Notes: generated from the letters alone by a model not told the origin. Counted from the stretch's first letter, positions 53,302 to 64,000 are shown. The stretch: DNA of 64,000 bases from Chitinophagaceae bacterium (GCA_027489035.1 JAIYAN010000001.1:1-64000), one strand, 5' to 3'. A program made the numbers and translations.

Positions 53302-56300
53302 ATCTTAAGACTTGTTTTTTTATTGTCTTTTCCAATTATTTCTAAAGTATAGCTTCCATTCAATACGGATTTACTTAATGTGAAATCGTATTGTGTAGTA
53401 ACCCCATCATGTTGAATTGCTTTACGCATCAACACTTGACCTAGATTGTTGGTTAGTTTTAATGTATAACGACCAGCATTTACATTTTTAAAGCTAATGG
53501 TTGCTTTTCTATCCAACTTAATTGGATTTGGAAAAATAGAAATCATTGGCTCTGCCTCATAAGATACTTTCACGATTTTGCTATATCCAAATTCACCTGC
53601 TACACCAACACTACGGATACGATAGAAATTAGTTCCTGTAAATGGAGATTCATCAACATGAGCATAATCAGTTATTCCAGATGCTTGCACAGTTCCAATT
53701 TTCACGAAGTTTACACCGTTGTTTGATTTCTCTACAGCATATTCACGAATATTAATCTCATTTTCTACTTTCCAATTTACATTGACTTGTTCTTTTTGTT
53801 TGATGGCTTTTACATCTACAAATGTTACTGGCAATGGACGCAATTGTTTGAATATGATTCTGAAACGATCTGACGCATAAGCACCCAAGTTAGTACTTAT
53901 AGCAAAATCAAATACAGTTCTTTCCGTCAAGCTTACAAGTGTTAAAGTATTTGTATACGTATCTTCTAAGTATGCTTGTAAATTGAATGATTCGATGTTT
54001 TCTGGAATAAATTCAAAACGATAATTCGCAACACGCATTTGATTCAATTTGTAGAAAATGGTATCGTTTTCAGTTAATGCTTTTCTTGATTCGATTGAAA
54101 TCAATTTGTTGTTTTTAATGATAGCGAAATTCTCTGTGGTATTGGTAAATTTCGTTGCATCATAATCATCAACTTCATTATTATAAGATTCATCAAATCT
54201 ATTCAATACCCCATCATACAAATCGGCAGTTCCATTTTGTACTTTGTATAATCTTGTGTAGAATTTCTTTTGATTACTATTTTCTCTTTGTACTGAAGCA
54301 CTTCCATCAACTTTATCGGTTTCTTTTATAGTCATTGTTGGATTAGCTGAATTGGTTTCCATAAAGAACCCTTGAGCAGATTGAATGTTGAAGTTGCCAT
54401 TTGTATAGCTACCACCATTGTAAGCACTAGTGCCATCTTCTAAAACTGTAATCCAACCACCATTTACACCAATACGTGGGTCATATAAATAATAACTAGG
54501 CTTAAACCCGTTTCTTGTTGCTGGTAATCTTATTGCACTTGCGTAAGGATTTACAATTGAAGCAAACTTATTCGTCGCTGATGGCAAATTCGAAATGGTA
54601 AAATCACCTAAGTTCAAGGCGCCACGTTCTCTCATTACCGTTACATCAGGTACGTCAGTGAACAAAGTTTTTGCTCTACTACCTCTAATGAACAGTACAT
54701 AAGGTTTTTGAGCATCGAAAGCTGCATTTGTAGTTGGTACATCTTCCCAAACTTGTGAACCTATATTGAATGTTTTTAATGAACCGCCATTAGCATTGTA
54801 AGAGTCAAACCCTAAAGCACGAGCTGCAGCATTAGTTCCTCCAAATCTTGTAATGATTTGTGCACCAAAACCAGGGTTAGGATTAAACACTATTGTTGAA
54901 TCGCCATTTTCCTGCCATGATTGCTTAATCGTTTGAAGATTATGCGTTGTTGGCATAGACAATAAACGCCAAGCTTTTAATGTTGGTGTGCTGTTTTTGA
55001 CATTCGATATATACCTTTCCACACTTACATTTCCAGTAATTGTGTTACCAGTACTGTTTCCTAAATTAGTTATATCTGCAACACTTGCCGTTAATGTATC
55101 TGTAGATTTTAATGTTAAGAAACTTCCTGTTGCAAATGTTCTACTGCTTCCTGTAAATGATAACTTATTCAATAAATTCAATTGGCCAGCGAGTGTTACA
55201 CTAGAATTGTTTATTATTAAATTTCTCAAATTGTCACTAGAAAATAAATTTGCCGGTATGGTTTGTGCTGAAGAACCAACCATTTCAATGGTACCCAATG
55301 TAGCATTTAATCTACCAGTACCCGGACTGCTGATATTTCCATAAATATTCAACTTGCCACCACTTGAGATCGTTAAAGATGCAGTATTTCCAATTGTTAA
55401 GTTTTTGGTATTCGCTACAGGATTTGATGAACTAATGATTGGATAATTAGATCTGCCATTTGGAATGGTAACATCTGTATTGGCTGTTGGCACAGCTCCA
55501 CACCAGTTTACACCATCATTCCAATTGGTATTTACACCAGCCCATTGACCAATACCACCCCCTGTTGTATTATACTCATCCGCTCCCATATCTGGAGGCG
55601 ATAATCTTGTAGTTCCATCAATATCAGTTGATATACCTGACACATCGATACCCGTTCCATTAAACGCACAATTTAACGTTCCATTCATGTGTAGACTATC
55701 CAGATTCGTAAATAAAGGATCAGTTGACCTAGCAAATACTGGATCGATATTTTCAATTGAATTCAATTCCCTAGAACTTGCTTGTAATGAAGCCAATGTT
55801 TGGAAATTGTTGGATCCATCGTAATACAAATAATTAGATGAAGCTACAGTCCCTGCATAATATGCATTATTGCTTGATGTTGTACTATATTTTGTATTGG
55901 CAGTTAACTGATTTGCTGAAGCCCTTAAAACAGCTACAGTTCCTGATGCACCTGGAGTGGCATTATTTACAAACACATTGTTTCTATATGTGTATGTTGC
56001 AGCATTTGAGTTCATGTCAACGACACTGGTACCAAAGCTTGATCCACCAGTACCACCAATTCTAATGGTATTGAATGAAATATTGTAAGGTGTACCTCCA
56101 GCACCTCCTGTTATATCAATACCTCTGATAGCATCACTATTATTTAGAGATGTAGCAGATGCCCCATCAAATGCCTGTGTCATATCCAATTCAATCATAT
56201 TGTTGTAAATACTAACAGGTGTAGTACTCGTTGGAGAAGTTCCAAGCCAGAATCCACGTGCAATACCACCTGCTGCACCAAATGGAACTAAATGAGCTAC

Positions 56301-59300
56301 CCTATTGGTATACATTGATGTAATTCCAGTTCCTACTGGAATGTAAATACCTGTAACGGTTGAATTATATGCAGTTGCATCATTGTTGTTTCTAACATAG
56401 AGGCTGTCAATTCTATTTTGGAAAACGTTTCTCACGGTTGTATTAGCTGATATATTACCCAATTGCAACCCAGCAATAGTATGTGTAGCCGAACTTCCTG
56501 CAGCCGCTGAAATAAACAAATTGCTTAATTTATTATCCGCTACAGTTTCTGTTGGGTTAGCCCCAAAATTAGAATTGGTGAACAATCCCCATAATTTACC
56601 AACGTTGGTTGAATTTATGTCTCTCAAACCTATTTTACGAATGGTATTTGCACTGAAGCTCAATACAGCTCCAGATTTTGTTCCTCCAGAATAAACACCA
56701 TACACATTTACAGCACTTGCATTTGAACTTGCAACCAATACGTCATTATTTTGAATAGAATTGTTTTGAATATTAAGTGTTCCGCAATTACCTATACCTG
56801 AAGGTTTTTGACTTAGCCAACTTAATTCAGAAACACCAGAAATGGTTTTTGAATTATTTGTTATGGTATTGGCACTTATCGTTTGTGTACCATAAGTATT
56901 TGCATCAGTTTGTAAACCGATAAATGTACCCGTTGCTAAAATTGTATTTGCAGAAATGATGTTGTTGCTCATTGTTATTACACCTGTTGATGCATTATTG
57001 GTATTGGTGGTATTGTAAATTCCCGTCCATTTACCAGCACCAGCGATTGTACTGTTATTGAAGGTATTATTGCTGATATTGATGGTAGCAGGGGTTAATA
57101 ATGATACATTTCTAATACCAGTTACTGATCCATTAACAGTAGTTGTTACTCCATTAGGAATTTTTACATCCAATGTGTTATTTGTGATATTGATAATGGA
57201 TGCAGCACCGCCACCGGTATTGTTTTCTATCCCTGCATATAATTTATCACCTGCACCTGTAATACTAATGTTGTTATGCTTGATTACAATACCAGTGGTT
57301 CCAGTAGTGTTATCAGACTTTACACCATATTGATCTTGAGCATGGCTAGCTCCTGTAATGGTATTGTATCCTACTAAAGCATTTATTTGATTTCTTAGTA
57401 AAACACCTGTCGACACTTCCGAGTTATTGGATGTTGTACCTCCACCTAAATTGGTAATCGAGTTACCTTTTGATGCTGTAATGGTATCTCCTACTAAATT
57501 GTTTACATCTGCAAATGTTGCTTGATCATTAGCTGCAAAACCAATTATACCAATACCCACATTTACATTACTAATTGTATTAGATATAAACGTATTGTTT
57601 GAATTAGCACCTGTGACATTGGTTGGTGTTAATATGGTATTGGCATTAATTGCAGTGGCATTTGTCATGGCAATACCCGTAGCACCATTGAAGAAAATAT
57701 TTGATGTTGTAGTGTTATTTTTATTAAGTGTGATGGTACAATTTTTAATGGTATCAAATTGAGCACCATCTATAGCACTTAATTTAAACAAACCATAACC
57801 ATACTCCATTTGAGATCCAGCTGTTGTGTTACTAGCATTTTCTCTGATGTCAATTCCGTCAATGGTAACGTAATCAACCCCACGCAAACTCCAAATACCA
57901 TCTGGTGTGGTAGATGTTGACGTTGCCGTTCCTCCTGTATAAGCCGTTATCAATGGATTAACACCTGCTCCATTTTTTTCAAATCGAATTGTTTTTATGG
58001 GCGCATTTGAGTTTGTATTTAATATTGCACTTCCCAATGCCAATGTGCTGCTCAATGTTTCTGTGTATCCTGGGGCTACTTTAAATGTTACTGATTGCGA
58101 AACTCCATTTAAATTTAAGTAGTTTACTGCGGCTGCAATAGTTGAAAACACTTTACAATCTGACAACACTGTTGTAGGAATAAAATACGTTCCACTCAAT
58201 GCTCCAGATGTTGGTCCTGTTGTTACAGACCATAAACCTGAAGTACTGGTAGTTGCAGAACATCCGTTACTTGTAATTATAGCATAATAGTACAAGTTAC
58301 CTACCACATTTGATTGTGGCGTATAAGTTACCGTTTGTGCACCATTTGCCGAACCTAAATTTGTCCCTCCGGTATTTGTATTCGTTGTATTGCTAAACCA
58401 CTGATAAGTTGGTGAGGGTGAAGATGAGGGAACAGTCAATGTTGTTGTTCCAGTAAATGGCGAATTCAAACAAGTAGTTAGATTAGCAGTTACTGGATTA
58501 CTAACGTTTACTAAGGATTTTACTTTTATTGTAAATGCTGTGGTTGCAGTACTAGAACAACCAGTTGTTGAATTTTTTACAGATAAATTTCCTGTGTATG
58601 TTGAATTCGCTGTTGCACTTGCTGGAACTACTATTGTGATTGTAGATGCTGTCAAATTTGCATTTGTTACAGGAAGGAAACTATTTGTTGGTGAAACATT
58701 CCATGTAATGCTATACTGATTTGCACCATTTGTTATTCCAGTATATTCTAGAACAGAGTTTTGAGTAGATGTGCTAAAGCAAACTGAATCAGCTATATTA
58801 TCAGTTAATGTTATTGTTGGTAATGCATTTACTGTCATTGCTGCGGATACATCACTTGTAGATGGACAAACGCCGCTAGTAACGATACAATAGTAATGAG
58901 TTGTACCAGCCACATTGTTTGGTAATGTATAAGATGCTGTTGTTGCACTTGGTATTGATGTACCGCCAACGTTGCTATTTGTAGCATTGCTAAACCATTG
59001 GTAAGTGGGGCTTCCAGCTGATGTAACAACTGAAACAGTTGGCGTAGTAAAGGCAATATTCAAACAAGTACTTTGTGCAGTTGTACTTGGTTGTGTTGTA
59101 ATTGGTGGAGCAGAGTTTACAGTAATAGTTGCAGCACCAGAACTTACATTAGAACATGATCCTGTATTTACAATTGCTCTAAATAAAGTTGTTTGTGTTA
59201 AGTTTACATAAGGATAAGTTGCTGTTGTGTTGGCAATGGTTGTCCAACTGGTTCCGCCATTTACAGATTGTTCCCATCTAGTGATGCTTGTTACACCAAC

Positions 59301-62300
59301 TGAACCAGTTAAAGTTAAAGTTGCACCATTGCTTCCACTACACACACTTGAATCTGCATTTACTTTACCTGCACCACTCGATATTTCATCAGCACCAATA
59401 TCTGATGGATCTACTCTTGAATCTCCATCATAATCGGTAGCAACTAAAGGATTGCCAACTACTGCATTTTCAAAACTACTATTACTACCAGCACAAGGCG
59501 TAATGTGTAAATCGCCGGTCGCAGGAGCCACAAATGTAGGTAATGCTGAAATAGAACCAGACTCTGCACCTAGGCGTGTACGTAAGCCAGCTATTGCTTG
59601 TTCAGAATTCGTTCCATCATAGTACAACAAATTTGTTGCAGATGCTGTACCTGCAAAAAATGAATTGTAATTTGATGTATTGGAATAATTAGTTAGTGAA
59701 ACATTATTTCTTTTAAAAGCAGCAACAATCCCATTACCAACGCTTGTACATTGATTACTAATGATATTACCTCTTAAGGTTAATGTCATAAAACCTGCAG
59801 CCAAATTAGGTTGATAAATACCGCTTGATCCAAAGAATGTTGTCCCTGTACCTGCCAATCGTATGCTGTTGTTGTAAACATTTACTGAACAAGCTGTTCC
59901 TTGAGTTGAACTCAATTCTATACCACGAATACCATCGTTAGTAACAGCACCAGTGTTTATTGCAGTACCGGATGCACCTGAAGGAACTCCGGTAGTTAAA
60001 TCAATTGAAATGAAGTTATTGAAAATATTTGCAACCCCATTTGTGTTTAATGATGCCATTGAAATTCCTTTTGCTACAGACCCCCCTGTTGCACTTTGTC
60101 CTGGATACAACCCATATATTTTATTCTTACTGAAATTTACAGTGAGCCCTGTGTTATTTCTTATTGCAGTAATAGATGCAGAAAATCCTGCATTAGAATA
60201 TAATGAGTTGATATTGTTGTTTGTAAATGTTTTAGTACTTGTACCTGAGTTTGTAATTATTCCATTGATTACATTCAATGCCGTTGAAGTGGCGGTACCT
60301 TTTATATAAAGCTGATTGATGTTGTTATTAGTAAAGTTTTCATTTGGAGATGCATTTACAGAACGGATCCCACTAACAGTCATTACAGCGGTTGAATTCG
60401 CATTTATATTAATCCCATTATTTGAAATTGTGTTATTATCTAATGAATATGTTGAAGCACTCCCTAGAAATAAACCTGCAGTTTCAATTGTTAAGGTAGT
60501 TGTTGTGTTGCTATTGTTAACTGCATTATTAGAAATGTTATTGTTATTCATTGTTACTGCACAACCGCTTGTACCAGGAAAACCAATCATATAAATTCCT
60601 GATGCTACTGTAGTATTTCTAAGAAATGAATTGTTTTTAACTTCGTTGTTGTTTATTGTTGCAGATAAAGAAGCTAGTGCAGTAATACCTGAATATACAC
60701 CGTAGGTTGTAATGATAGTACCACTATTACTTAAAGTATTATTTTGAATGATATTACCACTCATATTAACTATTGTACAACCACCACCATTATATACGCC
60801 ACGCCACTCTCCAGCTCCACTCATCGTCATGTTTTGTACTGTATTATTGCTCATATTTAAATTGGCAACTGCAGCAGTATTGTTGATGGCATAAAAATTA
60901 CCAGCAGTTTGACTACCATTAGTACCAGTTACTATATTATTGCTGATATTAACTCCGTTACCTCCATTGGAATTTACAATTCCATTACCTATTAAATTAT
61001 CAATTCCAATAGCATTAGAATTACTACCATTGTTTATAGTTATATTATTGTAAGTAATCGATGTAGTATCAGCAATTGCACCTGACTCTCCATGAATACC
61101 TCTAATTACACCTCCTGAAGGATTTGGAGTGGCGCCATTGTTGTTACTGATGGTGTTGTAAGATGCATTTAAATCAAACTGTCCCTTTAAACGTATACCA
61201 CTTACATCATTTACTAAACTAGCACCGCCAAAATTGGAAATGGTATTACCAGTTCCTGCAGAGCTACCACCAACATCATTCAAGGTATCCCTTCCAAATG
61301 TACCATTCGTGCTAAGCGCATTCCATCCACTCAATCCAATACCAATGCTACAATTAGAAATGGTATTGGTGTAAAACTTATTTCTTGAATTTCCACCATC
61401 AATTGTAGATGGTACAAGTGAGGTAGTTGCTGCATTTACAATTGAATTGTACGCAGCAATTCCTACTGAACCATTCAATACTGGAGTTGATGCTCCTGCT
61501 GTATTATTGGCTTTATTTAAAGTAATCACACAATTTTTAATGGTGTTATTTTGTGCCCCATCATTAAGTGTACTAAACGCTATAACTGCATTGGGTTGTA
61601 TTGTAGTAGGAGCAATAGAAACAACAAAACTTGTAGCATTTGTAATAGAACTTACTATTGTATTTGCTGCAAATGAACCTGTACCAGAAATTACGCTAAC
61701 AGATGACCCAACTGCAATTCCTGTAGTGCTTGCAACAGTAATGGTAGTAGTACTTGTATTTGCTGTGGCAGTTGTTGTAGAATATCCTTTAAACAAACCA
61801 TATCCATACTCCATCATTGTGGTAGCACTTACAGTGTTAGCGTCTACTAAATCTATCCCATCAATGGTTACATTATCTATGCCACTCAAACTCCACATAC
61901 CATCAGGTGTTTGATCTGTTGATAATTTCGTTCCAGTATAAGCGGTAATAATAGGATTAGCTCCAACTCCATTCTTAGTGAATGTTAATATTCTTCCAAG
62001 AGCAGTATTGGCATTTAATAAAATACTTCCTAAATCCAATCTGCGGGTTAATGTTTCTGTATAACCTGCTGCTACATTGATAGTAACATTACCTGAAATT
62101 CCAAATTTATTTAAAGTATCAATTGCATTTTTTATTGATGCAAAATTTCTACAAGATGCCCCGCCGCTTGGTATAAAGTAAGTACCCAACAATCCCGTTC
62201 CTGTTGGTTCGTTTGCATTTTGTGTTATGACAACATTTGAAGAAGTTGTAGAACATGAAGTACTGATTTGTGTGACAGTTACTGAATAAGTTGCAGGTGT

Positions 62301-64000
62301 AGTTATAGTTTGACTTGCATTAGTAGAACCATTACTCCATAAAATATTGAAGCCTGCTCCAGAAGGACTTGCAGCTAATAAGATTTGAGTTTGTGTACAA
62401 GTTAATACGGTTGCACCACTTGAGTTATTGGTAATAGTAACCACCGGAGGTGTATTTACCGTTATTGTTGCGCTTGCATTTGTAAAACCAGTTGCTCGAT
62501 TACAACCATTGGCATCTGTTACTGATGTTAGTGTATAAACTGTTGTTGTAGTTGGATTAACACTTGCATTAAATGGTGTTCCACTTGTAATACTATTGTA
62601 AGTAACACCATTTACAACTAAAGTATACGGACCTGTTCCTGATGTAGCTGTAAATGTAAGCTTCCCAGTTCCACCAGTGCAAAACGTATTACCAGCTAAA
62701 CTTCCTTGTGGTGTTGGGTTTACCACCTGTGTCAGTGTAGCAGTTGCAGGATTGGGTAATCCACAACCATCAGGAGTCATTTCTACAGATACTACTTGAC
62801 CATTGGTTAATGCAGAGGTAATATACGTTGCTGATGTGCTTGGGCCTTGAACACTGGTACCGCCGACAAAAAATTCATATAATGGTGATGTACCACCACC
62901 TGTTGGATTTGCGGTGAATGTTTTAGATATCCCACTACAAATTGCTGTTGTTGGAGAAAGAGTTACTGATGCTACAGTGCTGCTACTAACCGTCATCGTT
63001 ATGATATTAGAAGTAGCCGGATTACTTGTTAAACAAGCAGAAAAATTTGAATTGAAAACTACTTTTATCTGATCTCCATTTACTGGTATATAAGCATAAG
63101 TACTATCTGTGTTGGGGCCTTGAACAGAAACATTATTAACGAAAAATTGATATGTTGAAGTTGGTGTATAAGTAGATGGAACAGCTGAATAAGTAACGTT
63201 TGTTCCAACACAAGACGTTGCACCAACAGAACTATTTAATGTAACGCTAATCGGTGTAAATGGAGTAACCGTCATGGTTTTTGGTAAACTCACGGCAGGT
63301 ACTGGAATAACGCAAGGTTCGGTAGAATACATTCTCACCGTTACTACTTGACCGTTAGTTAATGATGAAGTACTGTACGTGTTATCTTCACTTCTCGATC
63401 TCACTACATTACCGTTTACTAAAAATTCGTATTCAGGAAAATCTCCAGGAAATGCATAAGGTGATGCTACAAACGTTACACTTATACCTGTACAAATGCT
63501 TGTTGAAGATGCACTCAATAAAACGCTATCACGGTTAACGGTGAAGATAGGCACCTCAATTGAGTTACTTACAAATTGATTTGATGTAGCGCAATTAATA
63601 AAGTTAGGATTTACCAACATAACACATCTAACCACGTCTGCATCGCTTAAACTGATGTTGGTTAATGCTCCAGGAAAACGAATGGTATCAGTTGTGCTGT
63701 AATTATTTGTAACAGCCACGCCATTCACGAAAAATTTAAAACTTGCTGGGAAAGTTGCATTTCCACCATTAACAGCTGTGGCTCTAAATGTGATGGTATC
63801 ACTAGGACATAAATCACCCGTTGGGCGAATTCTGGCAATGGATACAGAAGGGGTAATGTCTCTATATGTAATCCTTGATGTATCTAATTTTGGACATGTG
63901 GTACCAGCAGTTGCGATATAGTCGATAATTGTTCCATTGGGCGCATTTGACTTAATATAAACGGTTGGTGCATTCGTTCCTAATGTATAAGGAATGGTTG
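53292..64000 (-). CDS. giant T9SS-sorted surface protein with two beta-helix modules, N-terminus beyond window
   Basis: An open frame of about 3568 codons ends at 53292 and remains open to the right edge; translation beyond the first in-window start codon (GTG, 63728) continues to 64000 without a stop. Regions: Ig-like beta-sandwich repeats with C-x-G motifs (about 62200-64000); a first beta-helix module (about 59390-62190); Ig-like repeats (about 58210-59390); a second beta-helix module (about 55570-58205). Both modules open with GTYFIP and AGYTETL and carry TPDG(M/I)WSL, VTIDGID and MEYGYGLFK. A final block has RPLPVTF, a fibronectin-like domain, and a T9SS sorting domain (ISIFPNPI...SYTLEIIGKDN). 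It is probably surface-exposed adhesin or glycan-binding. Confidence 0.92.
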   Translation of the reverse strand, partial: TIPYTLGTNAPTVYIKSNAPNGTIIDYIATAGTTCPKLDTSRITYRDITPSVSIARIRPTGDLCPSDTITFRATAVNGGNATFPASFKFFVNGVAVTNNYSTTDTIRFPGALTNISLSDADVVRCVMLVNPNFINCATSNQFVSNSIEVPIFTVNRDSVLLSASSTSICTGISVTFVASPYAFPGDFPEYEFLVNGNVVRSRSEDNTYSTSSLTNGQVVTVRMYSTEPCVIPVPAVSLPKTMTVTPFTPISVTLNSSVGATSCVGTNVTYSAVPSTYTPTSTYQFFVNNVSVQGPNTDSTYAYIPVNGDQIKVVFNSNFSACLTSNPATSNIITMTVSSSTVASVTLSPTTAICSGISKTFTANPTGGGTSPLYEFFVGGTSVQGPSTSATYITSALTNGQVVSVEMTPDGCGLPNPATATLTQVVNPTPQGSLAGNTFCTGGTGKLTFTATSGTGPYTLVVNGVTYNSITSGTPFNASVNPTTTTVYTLTSVTDANGCNRATGFTNASATITVNTPPVVTITNNSSGATVLTCTQTQILLAASPSGAGFNILWSNGSTNASQTITTPATYSVTVTQISTSCSTTSSNVVITQNANEPTGTGLLGTYFIPSGGASCRNFASIKNAIDTLNKFGISGNVTINVAAGYTETLTRRLDLGSILLNANTALGRILTFTKNGVGANPIITAYTGTKLSTDQTPDGMWSLSGIDNVTIDGIDLVDANTVSATTMMEYGYGLFKGYSTTTATANTSTTTITVASTTGIAVGSSVSVISGTGSFAANTIVSSITNATSFVVSIAPTTIQPNAVIAFSTLNDGAQNNTIKNCVITLNKANNTAGASTPVLNGSVGIAAYNSIVNAATTSLVPSTIDGGNSRNKFYTNTISNCSIGIGLSGWNALSTNGTFGRDTLNDVGGSSAGTGNTISNFGGASLVNDVSGIRLKGQFDLNASYNTISNNNGATPNPSGGVIRGIHGESGAIADTTSITYNNITINNGSNSNAIGIDNLIGNGIVNSNGGNGVNISNNIVTGTNGSQTAGNFYAINNTAAVANLNMSNNTVQNMTMSGAGEWRGVYNGGGCTIVNMSGNIIQNNTLSNSGTIITTYGVYSGITALASLSATINNNEVKNNSFLRNTTVASGIYMIGFPGTSGCAVTMNNNNISNNAVNNSNTTTTLTIETAGLFLGSASTYSLDNNTISNNGININANSTAVMTVSGIRSVNASPNENFTNNNINQLYIKGTATSTALNVINGIITNSGTSTKTFTNNNINSLYSNAGFSASITAIRNNTGLTVNFSKNKIYGLYPGQSATGGSVAKGISMASLNTNGVANIFNNFISIDLTTGVPSGASGTAINTGAVTNDGIRGIELSSTQGTACSVNVYNNSIRLAGTGTTFFGSSGIYQPNLAAGFMTLTLRGNIISNQCTSVGNGIVAAFKRNNVSLTNYSNTSNYNSFFAGTASATNLLYYDGTNSEQAIAGLRTRLGAESGSISALPTFVAPATGDLHITPCAGSNSSFENAVVGNPLVATDYDGDSRVDPSDIGADEISSGAGKVNADSSVCSGSNGATLTLTGSVGVTSITRWEQSVNGGTSWTTIANTTATYPYVNLTQTTLFRAIVNTGSCSNVSSGAATITVNSAPPITTQPSTTAQSTCLNIAFTTPTVSVVTSAGSPTYQWFSNATNSNVGGTSIPSATTASYTLPNNVAGTTHYYCIVTSGVCPSTSDVSAAMTVNALPTITLTDNIADSVCFSTSTQNSVLEYTGITNGANQYSITWNVSPTNSFLPVTNANLTASTITIVVPASATANSTYTGNLSVKNSTTGCSSTATTAFTIKVKSLVNVSNPVTANLTTCLNSPFTGTTTLTVPSSSPSPTYQWFSNTTNTNTGGTNLGSANGAQTVTYTPQSNVVGNLYYYAIITSNGCSATTSTSGLWSVTTGPTSGALSGTYFIPTTVLSDCKVFSTIAAAVNYLNLNGVSQSVTFKVAPGYTETLSSTLALGSAILNTNSNAPIKTIRFEKNGAGVNPLITAYTGGTATSTSTTPDGIWSLRGVDYVTIDGIDIRENASNTTAGSQMEYGYGLFKLSAIDGAQFDTIKNCTITLNKNNTTTSNIFFNGATGIAMTNATAINANTILTPTNVTGANSNNTFISNTISNVNVGIGIIGFAANDQATFADVNNLVGDTITASKGNSITNLGGGTTSNNSEVSTGVLLRNQINALVGYNTITGASHAQDQYGVKSDNTTGTTGIVIKHNNISITGAGDKLYAGIENNTGGGAASIINITNNTLDVKIPNGVTTTVNGSVTGIRNVSLLTPATINISNNTFNNSTIAGAGKWTGIYNTTNTNNASTGVITMSNNIISANTILATGTFIGLQTDANTYGTQTISANTITNNSKTISGVSELSWLSQKPSGIGNCGTLNIQNNSIQNNDVLVASSNASAVNVYGVYSGGTKSGAVLSFSANTIRKIGLRDINSTNVGKLWGLFTNSNFGANPTETVADNKLSNLFISAAAGSSATHTIAGLQLGNISANTTVRNVFQNRIDSLYVRNNNDATAYNSTVTGIYIPVGTGITSMYTNRVAHLVPFGAAGGIARGFWLGTSPTSTTPVSIYNNMIELDMTQAFDGASATSLNNSDAIRGIDITGGAGGTPYNISFNTIRIGGTGGSSFGTSVVDMNSNAATYTYRNNVFVNNATPGASGTVAVLRASANQLTANTKYSTTSSNNAYYAGTVASSNYLYYDGSNNFQTLASLQASSRELNSIENIDPVFARSTDPLFTNLDSLHMNGTLNCAFNGTGIDVSGISTDIDGTTRLSPPDMGADEYNTTGGGIGQWAGVNTNWNDGVNWCGAVPTANTDVTIPNGRSNYPIISSSNPVANTKNLTIGNTASLTISSGGKLNIYGNISSPGTGRLNATLGTIEMVGSSAQTIPANLFSSDNLRNLIINNSSVTLAGQLNLLNKLSFTGSSRTFATGSFLTLKSTDTLTASVADITNLGNSTGNTITGNVSVERYISNVKNSTPTLKAWRLLSMPTTHNLQTIKQSWQENGDSTIVFNPNPGFGAQIITRFGGTNAAARALGFDSYNANGGSLKTFNIGSQVWEDVPTTNAAFDAQKPYVLFIRGSRAKTLFTDVPDVTVMRERGALNLGDFTISNLPSATNKFASIVNPYASAIRLPATRNGFKPSYYLYDPRIGVNGGWITVLEDGTSAYNGGSYTNGNFNIQSAQGFFMETNSANPTMTIKETDKVDGSASVQRENSNQKKFYTRLYKVQNGTADLYDGVLNRFDESYNNEVDDYDATKFTNTTENFAIIKNNKLISIESRKALTENDTIFYKLNQMRVANYRFEFIPENIESFNLQAYLEDTYTNTLTLVSLTERTVFDFAISTNLGAYASDRFRIIFKQLRPLPVTFVDVKAIKQKEQVNVNWKVENEINIREYAVEKSNNGVNFVKIGTVQASGITDYAHVDESPFTGTNFYRIRSVGVAGEFGYSKIVKVSYEAEPMISIFPNPIKLDRKATISFKNVNAGRYTLKLTNNLGQVLMRKAIQHDGVTTQYDFTLSKSVLNGSYTLEIIGKDNKKTSLKILF
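55570..58205 (-). repeat. second beta-helix module (paralogous to 59390-62190)
   Basis: About 2.6 kb encoding many short N-N-x-I-S/N strand turns. It shares an ordered set of motifs with the other module: GTYFIP, AGYTETL, VTIDGID, MEYGYGLFK, and an ending IGADE-type versus MGADE-type segment followed by the next domain. Evidence is protein-level similarity only. Confidence 0.75.
59390..62190 (-). repeat. first beta-helix module (paralogous to 55570-58205)
   Basis: About 2.8 kb with the same motif order as the downstream module (GTYFIP, AGYTETL, TPDGMWSL, VTIDGID, MEYGYGLFK). It has an extra insert after MEYGYGLFK, of about 70 residues rich in Thr, Ser and Val, absent from the second copy. 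It ends in a DIGADE segment. Confidence 0.75.

Noticed and set aside
54988..61914. Several 60-155-codon plus-strand frames opposite the giant gene
   Set aside because: They are shadows of the repetitive Thr/Val/Asn-rich coding strand, with low-complexity Val/Leu-rich products and no independent signals.

Overview
The window is AT-rich DNA from a Bacteroidota bacterium, most likely Chitinophagales/Sphingobacteriales. The evidence is T9SS-style and SprB-repeat surface proteins, a DUF1599 gene next to folP, Bacteroidota-type promoters (TAnnTTTG at -7), almost no Shine-Dalgarno sites, and many TTG starts. No rRNA, tRNA, CRISPR array or insertion sequence was seen.

Layout. (1) 1-2287: the N-terminal 762 residues of a minus-strand adhesin (signal peptide, beta-helix, SprB-like repeats), truncated by the window edge. 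(2) 2864-19889: a housekeeping block. It holds a MauE/DoxX-thioredoxin membrane protein, a DUF1599 protein, folP, a two-domain FKBP lipoprotein, an NrnA-like DHH phosphoesterase, ndk, a CrtA-like protein, an arginase-like protein, a membrane protein, rluF, a secreted protein with a dockerin-like end, serA, a serine hydrolase, an SpmA-SpmB fusion and ychF. A 9-bp minisatellite and an 8-bp repeat lie upstream of ychF. (3) 19917-52702: a 29-gene minus-strand exopolysaccharide operon of about 33 kb. (4) 53040-64000: a 70-residue sortable peptide gene and a giant T9SS-sorted protein that runs off the right edge.

How the EPS locus works. Read in transcription order (right to left), it opens with a Wza-type outer-membrane exporter, a Wzc-type tyrosine autokinase and a NusG-like UpxY antiterminator. 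Next come sugar-nucleotide and sugar-modifying enzymes: GDP-L-fucose synthase, the WecE/WecD pair, a second DegT aminotransferase, an epimerase, two asparagine synthase-like amidotransferases, three FkbM methyltransferases and a carbamoyltransferase. Ten glycosyltransferase proteins and a Wzm/Wzt ABC exporter are interspersed. It closes with a Wzy-like protein, an exosortase with its partner glycosyltransferase, and a CpsB-type phosphatase that would oppose Wzc.

Most notable system. The exosortase (Cys98/Arg139/His159-160) sits with a Wzy-like protein and a GT4 that resemble the exosortase-Y-associated families. About 30 kb away is a 70-residue protein with a signal peptide, a Pro/Cys-rich segment of about 20 residues, a PID motif, a short hydrophobic helix and an Arg/Lys tail. 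It looks like a minimal PID-CTERM exosortase substrate. It has its own near-consensus promoter and its own terminator. The predicted processed product is only about 21 residues, which is unusual for an exosortase target.
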